A stretch of DNA of 25,802 nucleotides from an uncultured Collinsella sp. (GTDB taxonomy: Bacteria; Actinomycetota; Coriobacteriia; Coriobacteriales; Coriobacteriaceae), in NCBI GenBank assembly GCA_900764955.1, contig CAAFPY010000024.1, positions 1-25,802 on the forward strand. Direction: 5' to 3'. Shown here one piece after another: positions 10,005 to 18,930 of the stretch. Position 1 is the stretch's first letter. Every line of letters begins with the position of its first letter. The translations under genes and the position numbers were made by a program. The notes under the pieces are model-generated. The model made no database searches. It worked only from the letters and a program-made list of their open reading frames with translations, and had not been told where the DNA came from.

Positions 10005-10124
10005 GAGCGGGCCAAATGTCCCCCGTGGGACTGAGGGGGCCAAAAGTCCCCGTTAAAACGCTTAAATGGCCTCTAACAGGTACATTTGGCCCCCTCAATC
10101 CCACGGGGGACACTCGGCCCGCTC
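10005..10124. repeat. 120-bp palindromic element, copy 1
   Basis: The left arm starts GAGCGGGCCAAATGTCCCCC and the right arm is its near reverse complement, ending GGCCCGCTC. The core between the arms includes TTAAAACGCTTAAATGGC. A second copy lies at 12582-12700, after the C69 peptidase gene. The element contains no gene. The rest of the gap, 10125-10346, holds the probable promoter region of the peptidase; I see only a TGAGAAC/GTTCTCA inverted pair (10250-10256 and 10289-10295) there. Confidence 0.85.
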
Positions 10125-10346
10125 AATCTTGCGCACGGGGCTTATCGGCCTGTTCAACCCTGCGGGGAATGCCGCCTGCCAGATGCAAACGACCGGTCGC
10201 GGGTTGTTACGAGTGCCATGTCCATACTTCCTTAACACATAAGATAAGCTGAGAACGGCATATTCAATCCGATTTACCCAGCTAAAGTGTTCTCATTACG
10301 CATATTGTTGGTGGGTAGTTCGGGCTCCGTGTGGAGGGGAGAACGT

Positions 10347-12493
10347 ATGAGGTTACCGGCTTTTGCTAAGAAGGCGTTTAGGGGGGGGGCATAGTCGCGG
10401 CGCTTGTGCTTGCCATGCCCGCGCCCGCGCTCGCCTGCACGCAGGTTTACATCGGTAAGAACCAGACAACGACGGGCGATACCTATGTCGGTCGCGCCGA
10501 GGACTATTCACCTCGCTACTGCAAGACCTTTGGCGTGCAGCAGCCGATCGACAACCCTGTCTTCCGTTCTTTCGAGAACGATTCTGTGCCGGGGACCGGC
10601 TTTGAGTACACCTATCAGGGTCGCTCGTATCGTTACACCTATGTTCGTGACAATCCCGATGCGTGGGATGCCCAGGACGACGAGGCAGCGTCCCGCGTGT
10701 ATTCCGAGGCCGGCACCAACGAGCGCGGTGTCTCCGTTTCCGCGACGCTCACAACGGATTACAACGACGGAATCAAGGCTATCGACCCTCTTGTCGACAC
10801 GGGCATCGGCGAGTATAACCTGGCCGACTACCTGTTGAGCGTTTCGTCCTCGGCGCGCGACGGCGTGGAGAAGCTCGGCGCCATCATCGATCAGTATGGC
10901 TCTCAGGACTGCAACCAGATCGTCATTGCCGACAATACCGAGACCTGGATTTTCGCTCAGCTTTCGGGCCATCAGTGGATTGCCGTCAAGATGGGCGACG
11001 ACGTGGCGTCCGTTAATCCCAACATCGGCGGCCTGCAGTATAAGGTCAATCTTGACGATGCGAGTCAGTGCCTGCACTCGGCCGGTGTCGTGACGCTGCC
11101 CGAGTCCAACGGCGTTCTCGTAACCTATGACGACGGCACGCCGAACATCTTCAAGACGTATGGCAAGGAGAATTCGGGTTCGTCGCAGAATACGCGCCTG
11201 GCCCAGGGACGTGCTTACTTCGGTGCTGCCCTTGCGCCTCAGACGGACTATAACGTTGATGAACAGGGTCGCGTCACCTCGCTCATCGACCCGCAGCTGA
11301 CGTTTACGCCGGGCATCAAATCCGATACGTTCACGGCGTTGCGTTCCCTCGCTGCCCGCGGCGAGCAGGATGACAGCCTCAACGCCAATCTCAACAGTGC
11401 CCTGTATGCCATCGGCAACAACAGGACGACCGAGAGCAATATCTTCCAGATTCGGTCCGGCCTTTCCAGTGATATCGCCACGATTCAGTGGGAAGCGCTT
11501 TCGCGTTGCGAGTTCAGCGTGTACCTGCCCAGCTACTCTGCGCTGTTGACGGAAGTTCCGGCTGACTACTTCCCGGCGTGGAACACGGTGGACGGCACTT
11601 ATACAGGACGCAAGGACGACGTCGCGCAGGCTTTGGTCGAAAAGGACGGCAAGAACCTCGACTACGTCTTCATGGACATCAACACGCTCGCCTACAACAA
11701 CCGTGCCTCGATGGGTGAGAACGTGCGCGCCTACCTCGATGTCCTTCAGAAGCAGGTTATCGCCCAGCAGGACGTTGTTGACGGGTTGATGCAGGCAACC
11801 CCTGCCGATCAGCGCACGGACCTTGCCAACAAGGCGTTTGCCGCAGTGAGCGAACAGGTCTACAACAAGGCGGCCAAGCTTCTCGATGAGATGCGCGCCT
11901 ATGTGAATGCGGGAGATACCTCGAGTGCGTTTATGCCGAGCGACTATGACGCCGAGAATGGAACCTCCCGGACCCCGATTATGTACGCGTCCGCTTTTGT
12001 TGCTCCCAGCATCACGGCTCAGCCGCAGTCGGTAACGTGTGCTCAGGGCGCTGAGGCCAAGCTGAGCGTTGCCGCGACGGTTGATGACAGCGTGGATGGC
12101 TCGGATGCCCAGCTTACCTACCAGTGGTTCGTCAAGGGCGAGGACGGTAACTTCTCTGCCATCGACGGGGCGACGGCGGCTGAGTACGTCGCCGCGACGA
12201 CCGAGGTCGGTTCAAAGGTGTATCGCGTTGAGGTGACGAGTGCTGCCGGGCTGGTTTCCACGTCCGATGAAGCGACGGTGACCGTGACGCAGGCTGCGCA
12301 GGAGGAGCCTGGGCAGAAGCCCGGTCAGAAGACGGATGTGAAGACGGACGTCAAGACCGATACCGCCAAGAAGGCGACCAAGGGAGGGCTTGCCAAGACC
12401 GGTGATTCGTCTGTGGTGATCGTGGCGCTTCTGACGGTGGCTGGAGTTCTGGCCGTTATGGGGGCCGTGCTTATCCGCAAGCGTGCGAATTAA
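10347..12493 (+). CDS. Secreted C69-family peptidase, sortase-anchored; frameshifted at a poly-G tract
   Basis: An ATG at 10347 with GGAGGGGA upstream starts a signal peptide, but the frame hits TAG at 10392 because of nine G at 10381-10389. One extra G restores a 715-residue protein with a charged N-terminus, hydrophobic core and an ALA cleavage site directly before C31. C69 peptidases are N-terminal-nucleophile hydrolases, so signal-peptide removal would itself expose the catalytic Cys (CTQVYIGKNQTTTGDTYVGRAEDY). The catalytic domain covers roughly the first 500 residues. An Ig-like domain follows (ITAQPQSVTCAQGAEAKLSV onward), then a Lys/Thr-rich linker, the sortase-type signal LAKTGD, a membrane helix and a RKRAN tail. 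If the frameshift is real, translation may still begin at GTG 10406 without a usable signal peptide. Likely role: dipeptidase or amidase at the cell wall. Confidence 0.85.
10381..10389 (+). repeat. Homopolymer of nine G inside the C69 signal-peptide region
   Basis: The tract separates the start codon and n-region (10347-10380) from the rest of the open frame. Lengths of 7 or 10 G would put both parts in one frame; 9 does not. Homopolymer slippage or a sequencing/assembly error would both explain it. Confidence 0.9.
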
Positions 12494-12526
12494 CCGGAGC
12501 GGGTCATAGACGACAGCCCTAACTAA

Positions 12527-12562
12527 AAACGGTCCCGTACGAGTAATCGTGCGGGACCGTTT
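12527..12562 (+). terminator. Terminator after the C69 peptidase gene
   Basis: 15-bp arms (12527-12541 and 12548-12562, one G-U pair) enclose a 6-nt loop. An A-run precedes and T-richness follows, so it may work in both directions. Confidence 0.85.
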
Positions 12563-12581
12563 GCTTGAGCTAAAGCAAAAT

Positions 12582-12700
12582 GAGCGGGCCAAAAGCCCCC
12601 CGTGGGACTGAGGGGGCCAAAAGTCCCTGTTAAAACGCTTAAATGGCTTCTAACAGGTACATTTTGCCCCCTCAGCCCACGGGGGACATTCGGGCCGCTC
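12582..12700. repeat. 120-bp palindromic element, copy 2
   Basis: This stretch is nearly identical to 10005-10124, from GAGCGGGCC to GGCCGCTC, including the core TTAAAACGCTTAAATGGC and CCTGTTA/TAACAGG inner arms. The two copies bracket the peptidase gene in the same orientation. Confidence 0.85.
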
Positions 12701-12767
12701 AATCTTGTGGGCAGGGACGGCTCGGTGGACGGCTGGCGATATGGGCTGCCTATAGGCGGTTATCCGG

Positions 12768-12781
12768 GAGCCATATGGCTC
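12768..12781. promoter_or_regulatory. Perfect 14-bp palindrome GAGCCATATGGCTC
   Basis: A fully symmetric site located 26 bp before the predicted -35 box of the riboswitch-controlled gene. It could be a regulator binding site; no regulator is assigned. Confidence 0.4.
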
Positions 12782-12807
12782 GGATATGGCGGTTTTTGTG
12801 TAGTGCA

Positions 12808-12837
12808 TTGACCGATTTACCTGCGGTAACGTACACT
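12808..12837 (+). promoter_or_regulatory. Predicted promoter of the riboswitch-controlled gene
   Basis: TTGACC (12808-12813) and TACACT (12832-12837) are 18 bases apart. Transcription would start around 12844, just before the riboswitch aptamer. Confidence 0.6.
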
Positions 12838-12854
12838 TCCTCCGTTAAAAAATA

Positions 12855-12972
12855 GAAGCCGGAGCACGGGTGCGCGCGAGTGCATAAAGGGGAATCGGGT
12901 GAGAATCCCGAGCAAGGCGGTTACTGTGTGCGGGCGCGCCCGCGAGTCAGATTACCTGCCCGTGCTCTTCTC
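12855..12972 (+). ncRNA. Cobalamin riboswitch
   Basis: The closing stem P1 pairs 12862-12870 (GAGCACGGG) with 12959-12967 (CCCGTGCTC), nine perfect base pairs. Inside lie the conserved core AGGGGAATCGGGTGAGAATCC at about 12887-12907, the ACTGTG segment near 12923-12928, a GCGGGC/GCCCGC hairpin, and the 3' box GAGTCAGATTACCTGCC at 12944-12960. This ordered set is the adenosylcobalamin/cobalamin aptamer signature. It lies in the 5' leader of the large surface protein, whose start codon is about 175 nt further on. High B12 would be expected to reduce expression. Confidence 0.9.
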
Positions 12973-13097
12973 GAAACCGAGGGCCTCTCTGTTTGCCGCT
13001 GGATTCCGGTCTACAAGGGGTGCTGCTGAGCGTGCGTTTTGCTGCCGATAGGGTGGCTGACGTGCGCCTTTGTGCTGCCGGGGCATCGCCTGCCCCG

Positions 13098-13140
13098 CCT
13101 TCTTCGCCACGGCTCTATTGCAAGTTCGCGAAAGAAGGAG
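13098..13140 (+). promoter_or_regulatory. Candidate ribosome-binding-site-sequestering stem of the riboswitch
   Basis: CCTTCTTCGC (13098-13107) pairs with GCGAAAGAAGG (13128-13138), ten base pairs with a single A bulge. The right arm contains most of the AAGGAG ribosome binding site that serves the GTG at 13146. This is the usual design for translational control by riboswitches in Actinobacteria. Confidence 0.6.
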
Positions 13141-13145
13141 AACGG

Positions 13146-16100
13146 GTGACGCGAAACAACATTATGCTCAAGCGCCTGGGAGCCGCTGCTTTCTCGGTGC
13201 TACTCGTCTGGTCGATGCCGGGTACGTCAGCATTTGCCGAGGGCATGGCAGAAATCGCTGTGCAGGCGCAGGCCCAGGCCTCGCAGCAGGCGGATGCTGC
13301 CGAGAATGCCGACGAGACGAGTTTCACTGCGGACGAGCAGACGGGTGCTGAAGGCGCCGAGGCGTCGGCGGACGAGGCAAGATCCGACGTTGCTCCGTCT
13401 GCCGATGAGGGGCTTGCCGCCATGCTGAGTGCGGACGGGCAGAACGCCGCCGCGGTGAACGTCGACGATGACGACGCCGATGTTCAGCAGGCACGTGACG
13501 TGCGTGTCGCCAAGGCCGGCGAGACTGTGATGGTCTCTTCTGCCGATGAGCTGCCCACCACCATCGAGGCCGGGGCTGTCGTGAAGCTCGCGGCGAATAT
13601 CAGTCTTGGCGCCGACCAGCAGATCGAGACCGTGGCCGGCACGCTCGATGGCCAGGGCCACAGCACCGTGCTTAACGGCAAGGCACTTGCGAAGAGCGTG
13701 ACTGGCACGGTGCAGAATCTGGGCGTGACGGGCCGGGCAACCATGGGCGATTATGAGGGCGCCCTTGCGATCAATTGCTCGGGAACCGTGCAGATGTGCT
13801 GGTCGACGGCCACTTTGAGCGATGGCGGCTCTTGGGCCGATTACGGTGGCCTGGTGGGAACGCTCAACGGTGGGTCTGTAATCAACTCCTATGTTTCCGG
13901 ATCGATGTCGGGCTTTTGCGCCCACGGCCTTGTTGGATATTACAAGTCTGGCACCGTGGCCAACAATCTGTTCACTGTGGGCGATCAGGCGTGCGGCTAC
14001 AAGGTCGATTCTTCCTTCGGCAGCAAAATCTCTGTCGACGACCTCAAGACCCAGGCCTCGGTCGATAAGCTCAACACCGATGCTCCTGCCACCGGCTTTA
14101 GCTGGTCTGCACAGGGCGGTTTGCCCGTGCTGGTCTCGGGCAGCGCCGTGGTCGTCGTGAACAAGGGTGCCCTCAAGGCCGCCATCGACGATGCCAGCGC
14201 CAAGGTCGAGGGCGACTACACGGCCAAGAGCTGGTCCAAGCTCGCCGAGGCCCTTGCGAACGCCCAGGACGTCTACGCCAACGATGACGCTGCACAGGCC
14301 GAGGTCAACGCTGCAACCAAGGCACTCACCGATGCCACCGCCGCGCTCGAGAAACCCAAGCCCACTGAGCCCGTGGCTCAGCCGCAGAGCGTAGTGCACC
14401 TGAGCTCGCAGAGCGACCTCGACGCCTTCATGGGCAAGTTCAAGCCTGCCGACGTCGACGCCTACTACGTCCTCGACAACGACATCACCATCGACGACGA
14501 GTACTTCTTTGCCCCCACGGGCATGCTCGCGGGTACGCTTGATGGTCAGGGCCACGCCATCACCTTCACCAACGGCGGTGGCGTGAAGTCGCTCATGGAC
14601 GGCGTTGCCTCCACGGGCGTGGTGCAGAACATCTCGTTCGCCGGCGAGCTGAAGCGGGCGACGGACGGCAAGGCGTTCGGCCCCCTGGGCAACAAGGTTC
14701 AGGGCGCCGTGCTCAACTGCTCCACGAGCGTGACCGGCAAGGGCGTAGCGGGCTTTGCGCGCACGCTCGACGGCGGCATCGTGTCCAACTGCGTTTCGAC
14801 CTCCAAGGGCACGGCGGGCGCGCTGTTCGCGACCTATAGCGCGGGCCAGCTCGTCAACACCTACTGGGGCGCATTCCTCACCAACAAGATGGGCGCTCCC
14901 GCCTCGGCGCTCGTCAACTCCTATGCTGTCGACCCCGCTGACATGGCCACCGATGCCTTCGCCGATCTTATCAACGCCAACTGCGGCGCCAACGGCAGCA
15001 GCTGGGGTATCGATAAAAATGGCACGCCGGTCTTTGGCTCGGGCAACAGCTACCAGGCGCCCGAGGACACCACGCCCGACGACGCCTACACCGTGAGCTT
15101 CACGGCCAACGACGGCGCCAGCCAGACGGTTGCCGGCCATATGCTCGAGGTTTCGCCTGATGCTGTGGACGCCTACCGCAAACTTGGCGTCTTTGCACTT
15201 AAGGGCGTCCCGGCCACGAGCACCATCACCTGGGGCACCGATGACGCCAACCGCGGCAACATCGGCATCAACGAGTCCACGGGAGAGCTCTACATCTACG
15301 ACAACGCTACCGGCACGGTGACCGCCACCGAGCACAAGGCCGATGGCTCCGAGCAGACCGTGGCTACCATCAAGATCAAGGCCAAGGCCAAACAGTTCGA
15401 CGACTTTGAGCTGTGGTATCGTGCCTCCGACGGCACCGTGAGCAACGTGACCGATGGTGCGGCTACCGTCCAGGGCTCCGAGGTGCGCAACCTCGAGATT
15501 CGCGTGCATTACGTCGACGCCGATAAGGGCGAGTACGTGCCCGTCTCGTTCAGCCGCTTCCACTTTGCCTCGAGCGATCCTACGACCATCTACAGCAACG
15601 ACTACTCGGCCTGCTTTTACTTCAAGCATGCCGGCAGTGCCACGATCACCGTTACCCCGCGCGACGCCGCATCTGCGGGCGCCGGCTCCAAGAGCGTGAC
15701 GCTGACGTCAGAAGCCGTGGCCGCCACGTCCATCTCGATGGGCTACAACGAGGACGGCGCCACCGTCTACCTGCAGGGCCGCAACCCACTCTCCGAGTGC
15801 GGCGCGTTTTTGACCGATCACGCACGCCCCGTGGTGACGCCCGACAACGCCACCAACCGCGACAACTTTACCGTGACGAGCAGTGATCCTGCCGTGGCGG
15901 CCTACACTACCGCGGGCGAGATCGGCTACACGGCGTACAAGGCCGGCACCACCACGTTTACCGCGACGCTGCCCGACACGGACGCCGATGGCAAGGTCAT
16001 CAGCGCGTCGCTCGACGTGACTTATGCCTACCAAAATCCGCTTGCGAGCGTGACGGCCGGTACGGACAGCCTCTACCTCAAGGCCGGCTCGGCGCAAAAG

Positions 16101-17666
16101 CTCGACCTGACCTTTACCGGTAAGAACGACGCGGATGGCTGGAGCGTGACCGAACCCGGCCTCACCTGGACGTTCAAGACGCTCGACGGCAAGGACGCCT
16201 CGGGGATCGTGAGCATCGACCGCAACGAGAAGGGCGCTTGGAAGCACGTCGACGGCGCTCCCGACGACGGCCTGTACGTGGCCTCGAGCGACTACACGGT
16301 GACGGCGCTTTCGGCCGGCACGGTGGTCGCGACGGGTACGCCGGTGGACACGACTGCCCCCGCCGATCCCGTGACGCTTGCCATCACCGTGGCCGGTGTG
16401 GCCGCGAGCCCCGCCACGAGTGAGTCCGCCTCGGCGGGCATCGACGCTGCCGCTGCGTTCATCGACGCGCGCCGCAGCTCCGACGCCTTCCAGTTCGGCG
16501 ACGAGTGGGAGATCTACGACTTTGCCAAGGCGGGCCGCAAGATCGATTCCAAGCTGCTCGACAACTACCATGCCTCGCTGGCCGAGCACAAGGCCGAGTG
16601 GGGGAGTGCGACCTGCGCTCTGACCGAGACCGAGCGTGCGGCGCTGGCTCTCTCCGCCATAGGCAAGGACATCACCAACTATGACGGCGTCAACCTGGTC
16701 GAGCTCATCTGCAGCCGCACCGATATGACGCGCGCCAACGAGAAGATCTTCGCGCTGATGGCGCTCAATGCGAGCGGCTCGGATGCGCCCGCCGGCTCCG
16801 CCTGGACGTGCGCGAGTCTCGTGGATGCCGTCTGTGAGCTCCTCGGCAGCGACGAGGCTGTGGAGGGTACGCGCCTGGGCGACGTGGACCTGACGGCTAT
16901 GGCGATCCAGGCCGTGGCGCCTTACGCGGTTGACACCAAGGTCGATGCTGCCATCGAGAATGGCCTCTCCTACCTCAAGGGCAAGATGAATGCGGGCACC
17001 TGCGACTTTGGTTCTGCCGAGGCCAATGCTCAGGTGATCCTTGCGCTGCTTTCGCTCGACCGTGACCCGGCCAACCCCGTCAACGGGTTTGCAAATGCCG
17101 CGACCAACGTGGTGTGTGCGCTGGACCTGTACCGCGTGGACGGCGGCAACGGCTATGCGCACAGCAAGGGCGGCACGGCCAACGCCATGGCGACCGAGCA
17201 AGCGCTCCGCGCGCTCACGACGTATCGTGTCTCCTCGGGAGAGACGATTGCCTGGAAGACGGCCGTGATGGCGGGCAAGGACTCGAGCAGCAACGACCCG
17301 CAGAAGCCCACGGTGGCGCCGGGCGTTCTGACGCTGGGTACCGGGTCGGCCAGCGGTGCCGGCAACGGAACCGGCGGTTTTGCGGCCGTGATGGCTCCTG
17401 TGGCCGCCAAGGCAGCTGGCGATTCCAAGGACGAGGCTGAATCCGGCAAGAAGGATTTGACGGAGTCTTCCGTCGCCGGTAAGACAGACAAGAGCGGCAA
17501 AAAGTCGGGCACGTCCGGCAAGACCGCCGCGTTGAGCGCCGGCGCCGCCAACAAGGCTGCGGACGCGGGTCCAAACGGCTTTGCTATCGCTGGCGTTGCC
17601 GTGGGCATCGTCGGTATCGGGGCCGTCGGCGGCTGGTTTGTCTACACCAAGCGCCGCGCGGCGTAG
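13146..17666 (+). CDS. Large membrane-anchored surface protein with beta-helix, FIVAR, Ig-like and alpha/alpha-toroid regions; B12-controlled
   Basis: The 1506-residue product starts at GTG 13146 with AAGGAG five bases before it; ATG 13164 is the alternative, and the open frame upstream to 12993 overlaps the leader. A signal peptide ends near AFA (about residue 32). Next come an acidic linker, a GLUG/beta-helix-like part (about 165-262, GTLDGQGHSTVL), a FIVAR-like helical module (about 337-406), a second beta-helix-like part (about 417-639, GTLDGQGHAITF), and several Ig-like strands (about 645-1090). A helical region (about 1092-1365) resembles the alpha/alpha toroid of prenyltransferase and transcobalamin/intrinsic-factor alpha domains. 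A disordered KS-rich linker, a membrane helix (about 1478-1500) and a KRRAA tail close it. No LPXTG-like sortase motif is recognisable. The cobalamin riboswitch in its leader suggests a role in corrinoid binding; that is inference. Confidence 0.85.
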   Translation: MTRNNIMLKRLGAAAFSVLLVWSMPGTSAFAEGMAEIAVQAQAQASQQADAAENADETSFTADEQTGAEGAEASADEARSDVAPSADEGLAAMLSADGQNAAAVNVDDDDADVQQARDVRVAKAGETVMVSSADELPTTIEAGAVVKLAANISLGADQQIETVAGTLDGQGHSTVLNGKALAKSVTGTVQNLGVTGRATMGDYEGALAINCSGTVQMCWSTATLSDGGSWADYGGLVGTLNGGSVINSYVSGSMSGFCAHGLVGYYKSGTVANNLFTVGDQACGYKVDSSFGSKISVDDLKTQASVDKLNTDAPATGFSWSAQGGLPVLVSGSAVVVVNKGALKAAIDDASAKVEGDYTAKSWSKLAEALANAQDVYANDDAAQAEVNAATKALTDATAALEKPKPTEPVAQPQSVVHLSSQSDLDAFMGKFKPADVDAYYVLDNDITIDDEYFFAPTGMLAGTLDGQGHAITFTNGGGVKSLMDGVASTGVVQNISFAGELKRATDGKAFGPLGNKVQGAVLNCSTSVTGKGVAGFARTLDGGIVSNCVSTSKGTAGALFATYSAGQLVNTYWGAFLTNKMGAPASALVNSYAVDPADMATDAFADLINANCGANGSSWGIDKNGTPVFGSGNSYQAPEDTTPDDAYTVSFTANDGASQTVAGHMLEVSPDAVDAYRKLGVFALKGVPATSTITWGTDDANRGNIGINESTGELYIYDNATGTVTATEHKADGSEQTVATIKIKAKAKQFDDFELWYRASDGTVSNVTDGAATVQGSEVRNLEIRVHYVDADKGEYVPVSFSRFHFASSDPTTIYSNDYSACFYFKHAGSATITVTPRDAASAGAGSKSVTLTSEAVAATSISMGYNEDGATVYLQGRNPLSECGAFLTDHARPVVTPDNATNRDNFTVTSSDPAVAAYTTAGEIGYTAYKAGTTTFTATLPDTDADGKVISASLDVTYAYQNPLASVTAGTDSLYLKAGSAQKLDLTFTGKNDADGWSVTEPGLTWTFKTLDGKDASGIVSIDRNEKGAWKHVDGAPDDGLYVASSDYTVTALSAGTVVATGTPVDTTAPADPVTLAITVAGVAASPATSESASAGIDAAAAFIDARRSSDAFQFGDEWEIYDFAKAGRKIDSKLLDNYHASLAEHKAEWGSATCALTETERAALALSAIGKDITNYDGVNLVELICSRTDMTRANEKIFALMALNASGSDAPAGSAWTCASLVDAVCELLGSDEAVEGTRLGDVDLTAMAIQAVAPYAVDTKVDAAIENGLSYLKGKMNAGTCDFGSAEANAQVILALLSLDRDPANPVNGFANAATNVVCALDLYRVDGGNGYAHSKGGTANAMATEQALRALTTYRVSSGETIAWKTAVMAGKDSSSNDPQKPTVAPGVLTLGTGSASGAGNGTGGFAAVMAPVAAKAAGDSKDEAESGKKDLTESSVAGKTDKSGKKSGTSGKTAALSAGAANKAADAGPNGFAIAGVAVGIVGIGAVGGWFVYTKRRAA

Positions 17667-17717
17667 CGAGCCTCTGCCTACCAGGTAAATACTGCAAGGA
17701 GTATGGTCTTGCAAAGC

Positions 17718-17758
17718 GAAGGGCCCTCCTGCCGATCAGCTCGGCAGGAGGGCCCTTC
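17718..17758. terminator. Long hairpin between convergent genes
   Basis: Perfect 18-bp arms (17718-17735 and 17741-17758) with loop TCAGC lie between the surface protein gene and hypE. It probably ends transcription from both sides, although T-tracts are weak. The rest of the gap to 17847 holds only a GAGTGGGCC-like remnant of the 120-bp element, and that match is weak. Confidence 0.8.
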
Positions 17759-17847
17759 CATCTCCTCGCGGTTTGAGTGGGCCAACGTCCCAGTGAAAAT
17801 GGGCGGGCCGATTGTGGCCGGATGCTGAGCAGCTTGCAGAGCAGCCG

Positions 17848-18882
17848 CTAGCAAATTCTCGGCAGCTGTTCTCCTACGAGCATGTCGAGAATACGGGTCG
17901 ATCCCCAGCCGGTGCGTACGCGCACGGCGGGACGGGCGCCCTCGGCAAGCGGCAGCACGCGACCGATAATGGCGGCATGCTCGCCGTAGCGCGCGGCGCG
18001 CATGGCTGCCAGCGCGGCATCGGCCTGCTCGGCCGGCACCACGGCGACCATCTTGCCCTCGTTTGCCACCTGCAGCACGTCATAGCCGAGCATCTCGCAA
18101 GCCGCCTGCACATCGGGACGCACGGGCACGGCGTCCTCATCGACCTCCATCGCAACGCCGCTGGCCTGGGCAAACTCGTTGAGCGTGGATGCCAGGCCGC
18201 CGCGCGTGGGGTCGCGGAAGCAGCGGGTGTCGGGGGCGGCGGCGAGCACGTCGGCAATCAGATGATTGAGCGGTGCGGCGTCGCTTTCGATGGTGCTCGA
18301 AAACGCCAGGGCCTCGCGTTGGCTCATGATGGCGATGCCGTGGTCGCCTAGCGTACCCGACACCAGGATGACATCGCCGGGCCGACAGTTTGCACCGCTG
18401 AGCGCTACGCCCGCGGGCACTTCGCCCACGCCGGCGGTATTGATGTAGACGCCGTCGGCACCTCCACGCTCGACCACCTTGGTGTCGCCGGTGATAATCT
18501 TCACGCCTGCCTCATGTGCCGTTTCGGCCATGGTCTGCACAATCTGGCGCAGCTTGTCCATGGGATAGCCCTCTTCGAGGATAAAGCCGCACGACAGGTA
18601 GCGCACGTTAGCGCCCGAGGTCGCGACGTCGTTGACGGTTCCACATACGGCGAGGCGGCCGATATTGCCGCCGGGGAAGAACTGCGGCGTTACCACAAAG
18701 CTGTCGGTCGACATGGCGATTCGCCCGCTTGCGGGCAGTGCGGCGACACCGGCATCGTTGCCTGCAAGCAGCTCGGGCGACCCAAAGGCATCCAGAAAGA
18801 CCTCATCGATAATGCGCTTCATCATCTGGCCGCCGGAGCCGTGGCCCAGCAGGACAGTGCTATCGGTGGCATTACGGGACAT
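17848..18882 (-). CDS. hypE: Hydrogenase maturation protein HypE
   Basis: HypE (344 residues) dehydrates the carbamoyl group placed on its C-terminal cysteine by HypF, producing the thiocyanate that becomes the cyanide ligands of the [NiFe] site. The essential Cys is present as the last residue, in the ending PRIC. PurM-like ATP-binding motifs are visible: HGSGGQ near the N-terminus, GNDAGV, STDSFVV, GDTKVV and DPTRGGL. The ATG at 18882 has GGAG eight bases before it. It is the last gene of the hyp operon, 48 bp after hypD. Length and motifs are normal for the family. Confidence 0.97.
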   Translation of the reverse strand: MSRNATDSTVLLGHGSGGQMMKRIIDEVFLDAFGSPELLAGNDAGVAALPASGRIAMSTDSFVVTPQFFPGGNIGRLAVCGTVNDVATSGANVRYLSCGFILEEGYPMDKLRQIVQTMAETAHEAGVKIITGDTKVVERGGADGVYINTAGVGEVPAGVALSGANCRPGDVILVSGTLGDHGIAIMSQREALAFSSTIESDAAPLNHLIADVLAAAPDTRCFRDPTRGGLASTLNEFAQASGVAMEVDEDAVPVRPDVQAACEMLGYDVLQVANEGKMVAVVPAEQADAALAAMRAARYGEHAAIIGRVLPLAEGARPAVRVRTGWGSTRILDMLVGEQLPRIC

Positions 18883-18930
18883 ATCGAAAACTCCAATCGT
18901 GGGTGGTGCCGGTACGCGGGGGCGTCCGGG

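Noticed and set aside
8735..10006. 423-codon plus-strand open frame.
   Set aside because: It runs through the terminator hairpins, the palindromic arrays and antisense to the HAD phosphatase; no protein signature.
10405..10440. Lipoprotein signal at the Cys of the C69 peptidase.
   Set aside because: The residues before Cys are ALA with Leu at -2 and not at -3; a type I signal peptidase site and the C69 nucleophile explain it better.
10005..12700. Composite transposon around the C69 gene.
   Set aside because: No transposase is encoded and target duplications cannot be identified; only the repeat pair is supported.
13227..15629. Long open frame on the minus strand inside the surface protein gene (and another at 15708-17714).
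   Set aside because: These are antisense shadows of a GC-rich, codon-biased gene; no domain, ribosome binding site or sensible protein composition supports them.
17480..17660. LPXTG sortase signal at the end of the large surface protein.
   Set aside because: There is a membrane helix and basic tail but no recognisable LPXTG or LAXTG motif, unlike the C69 peptidase.
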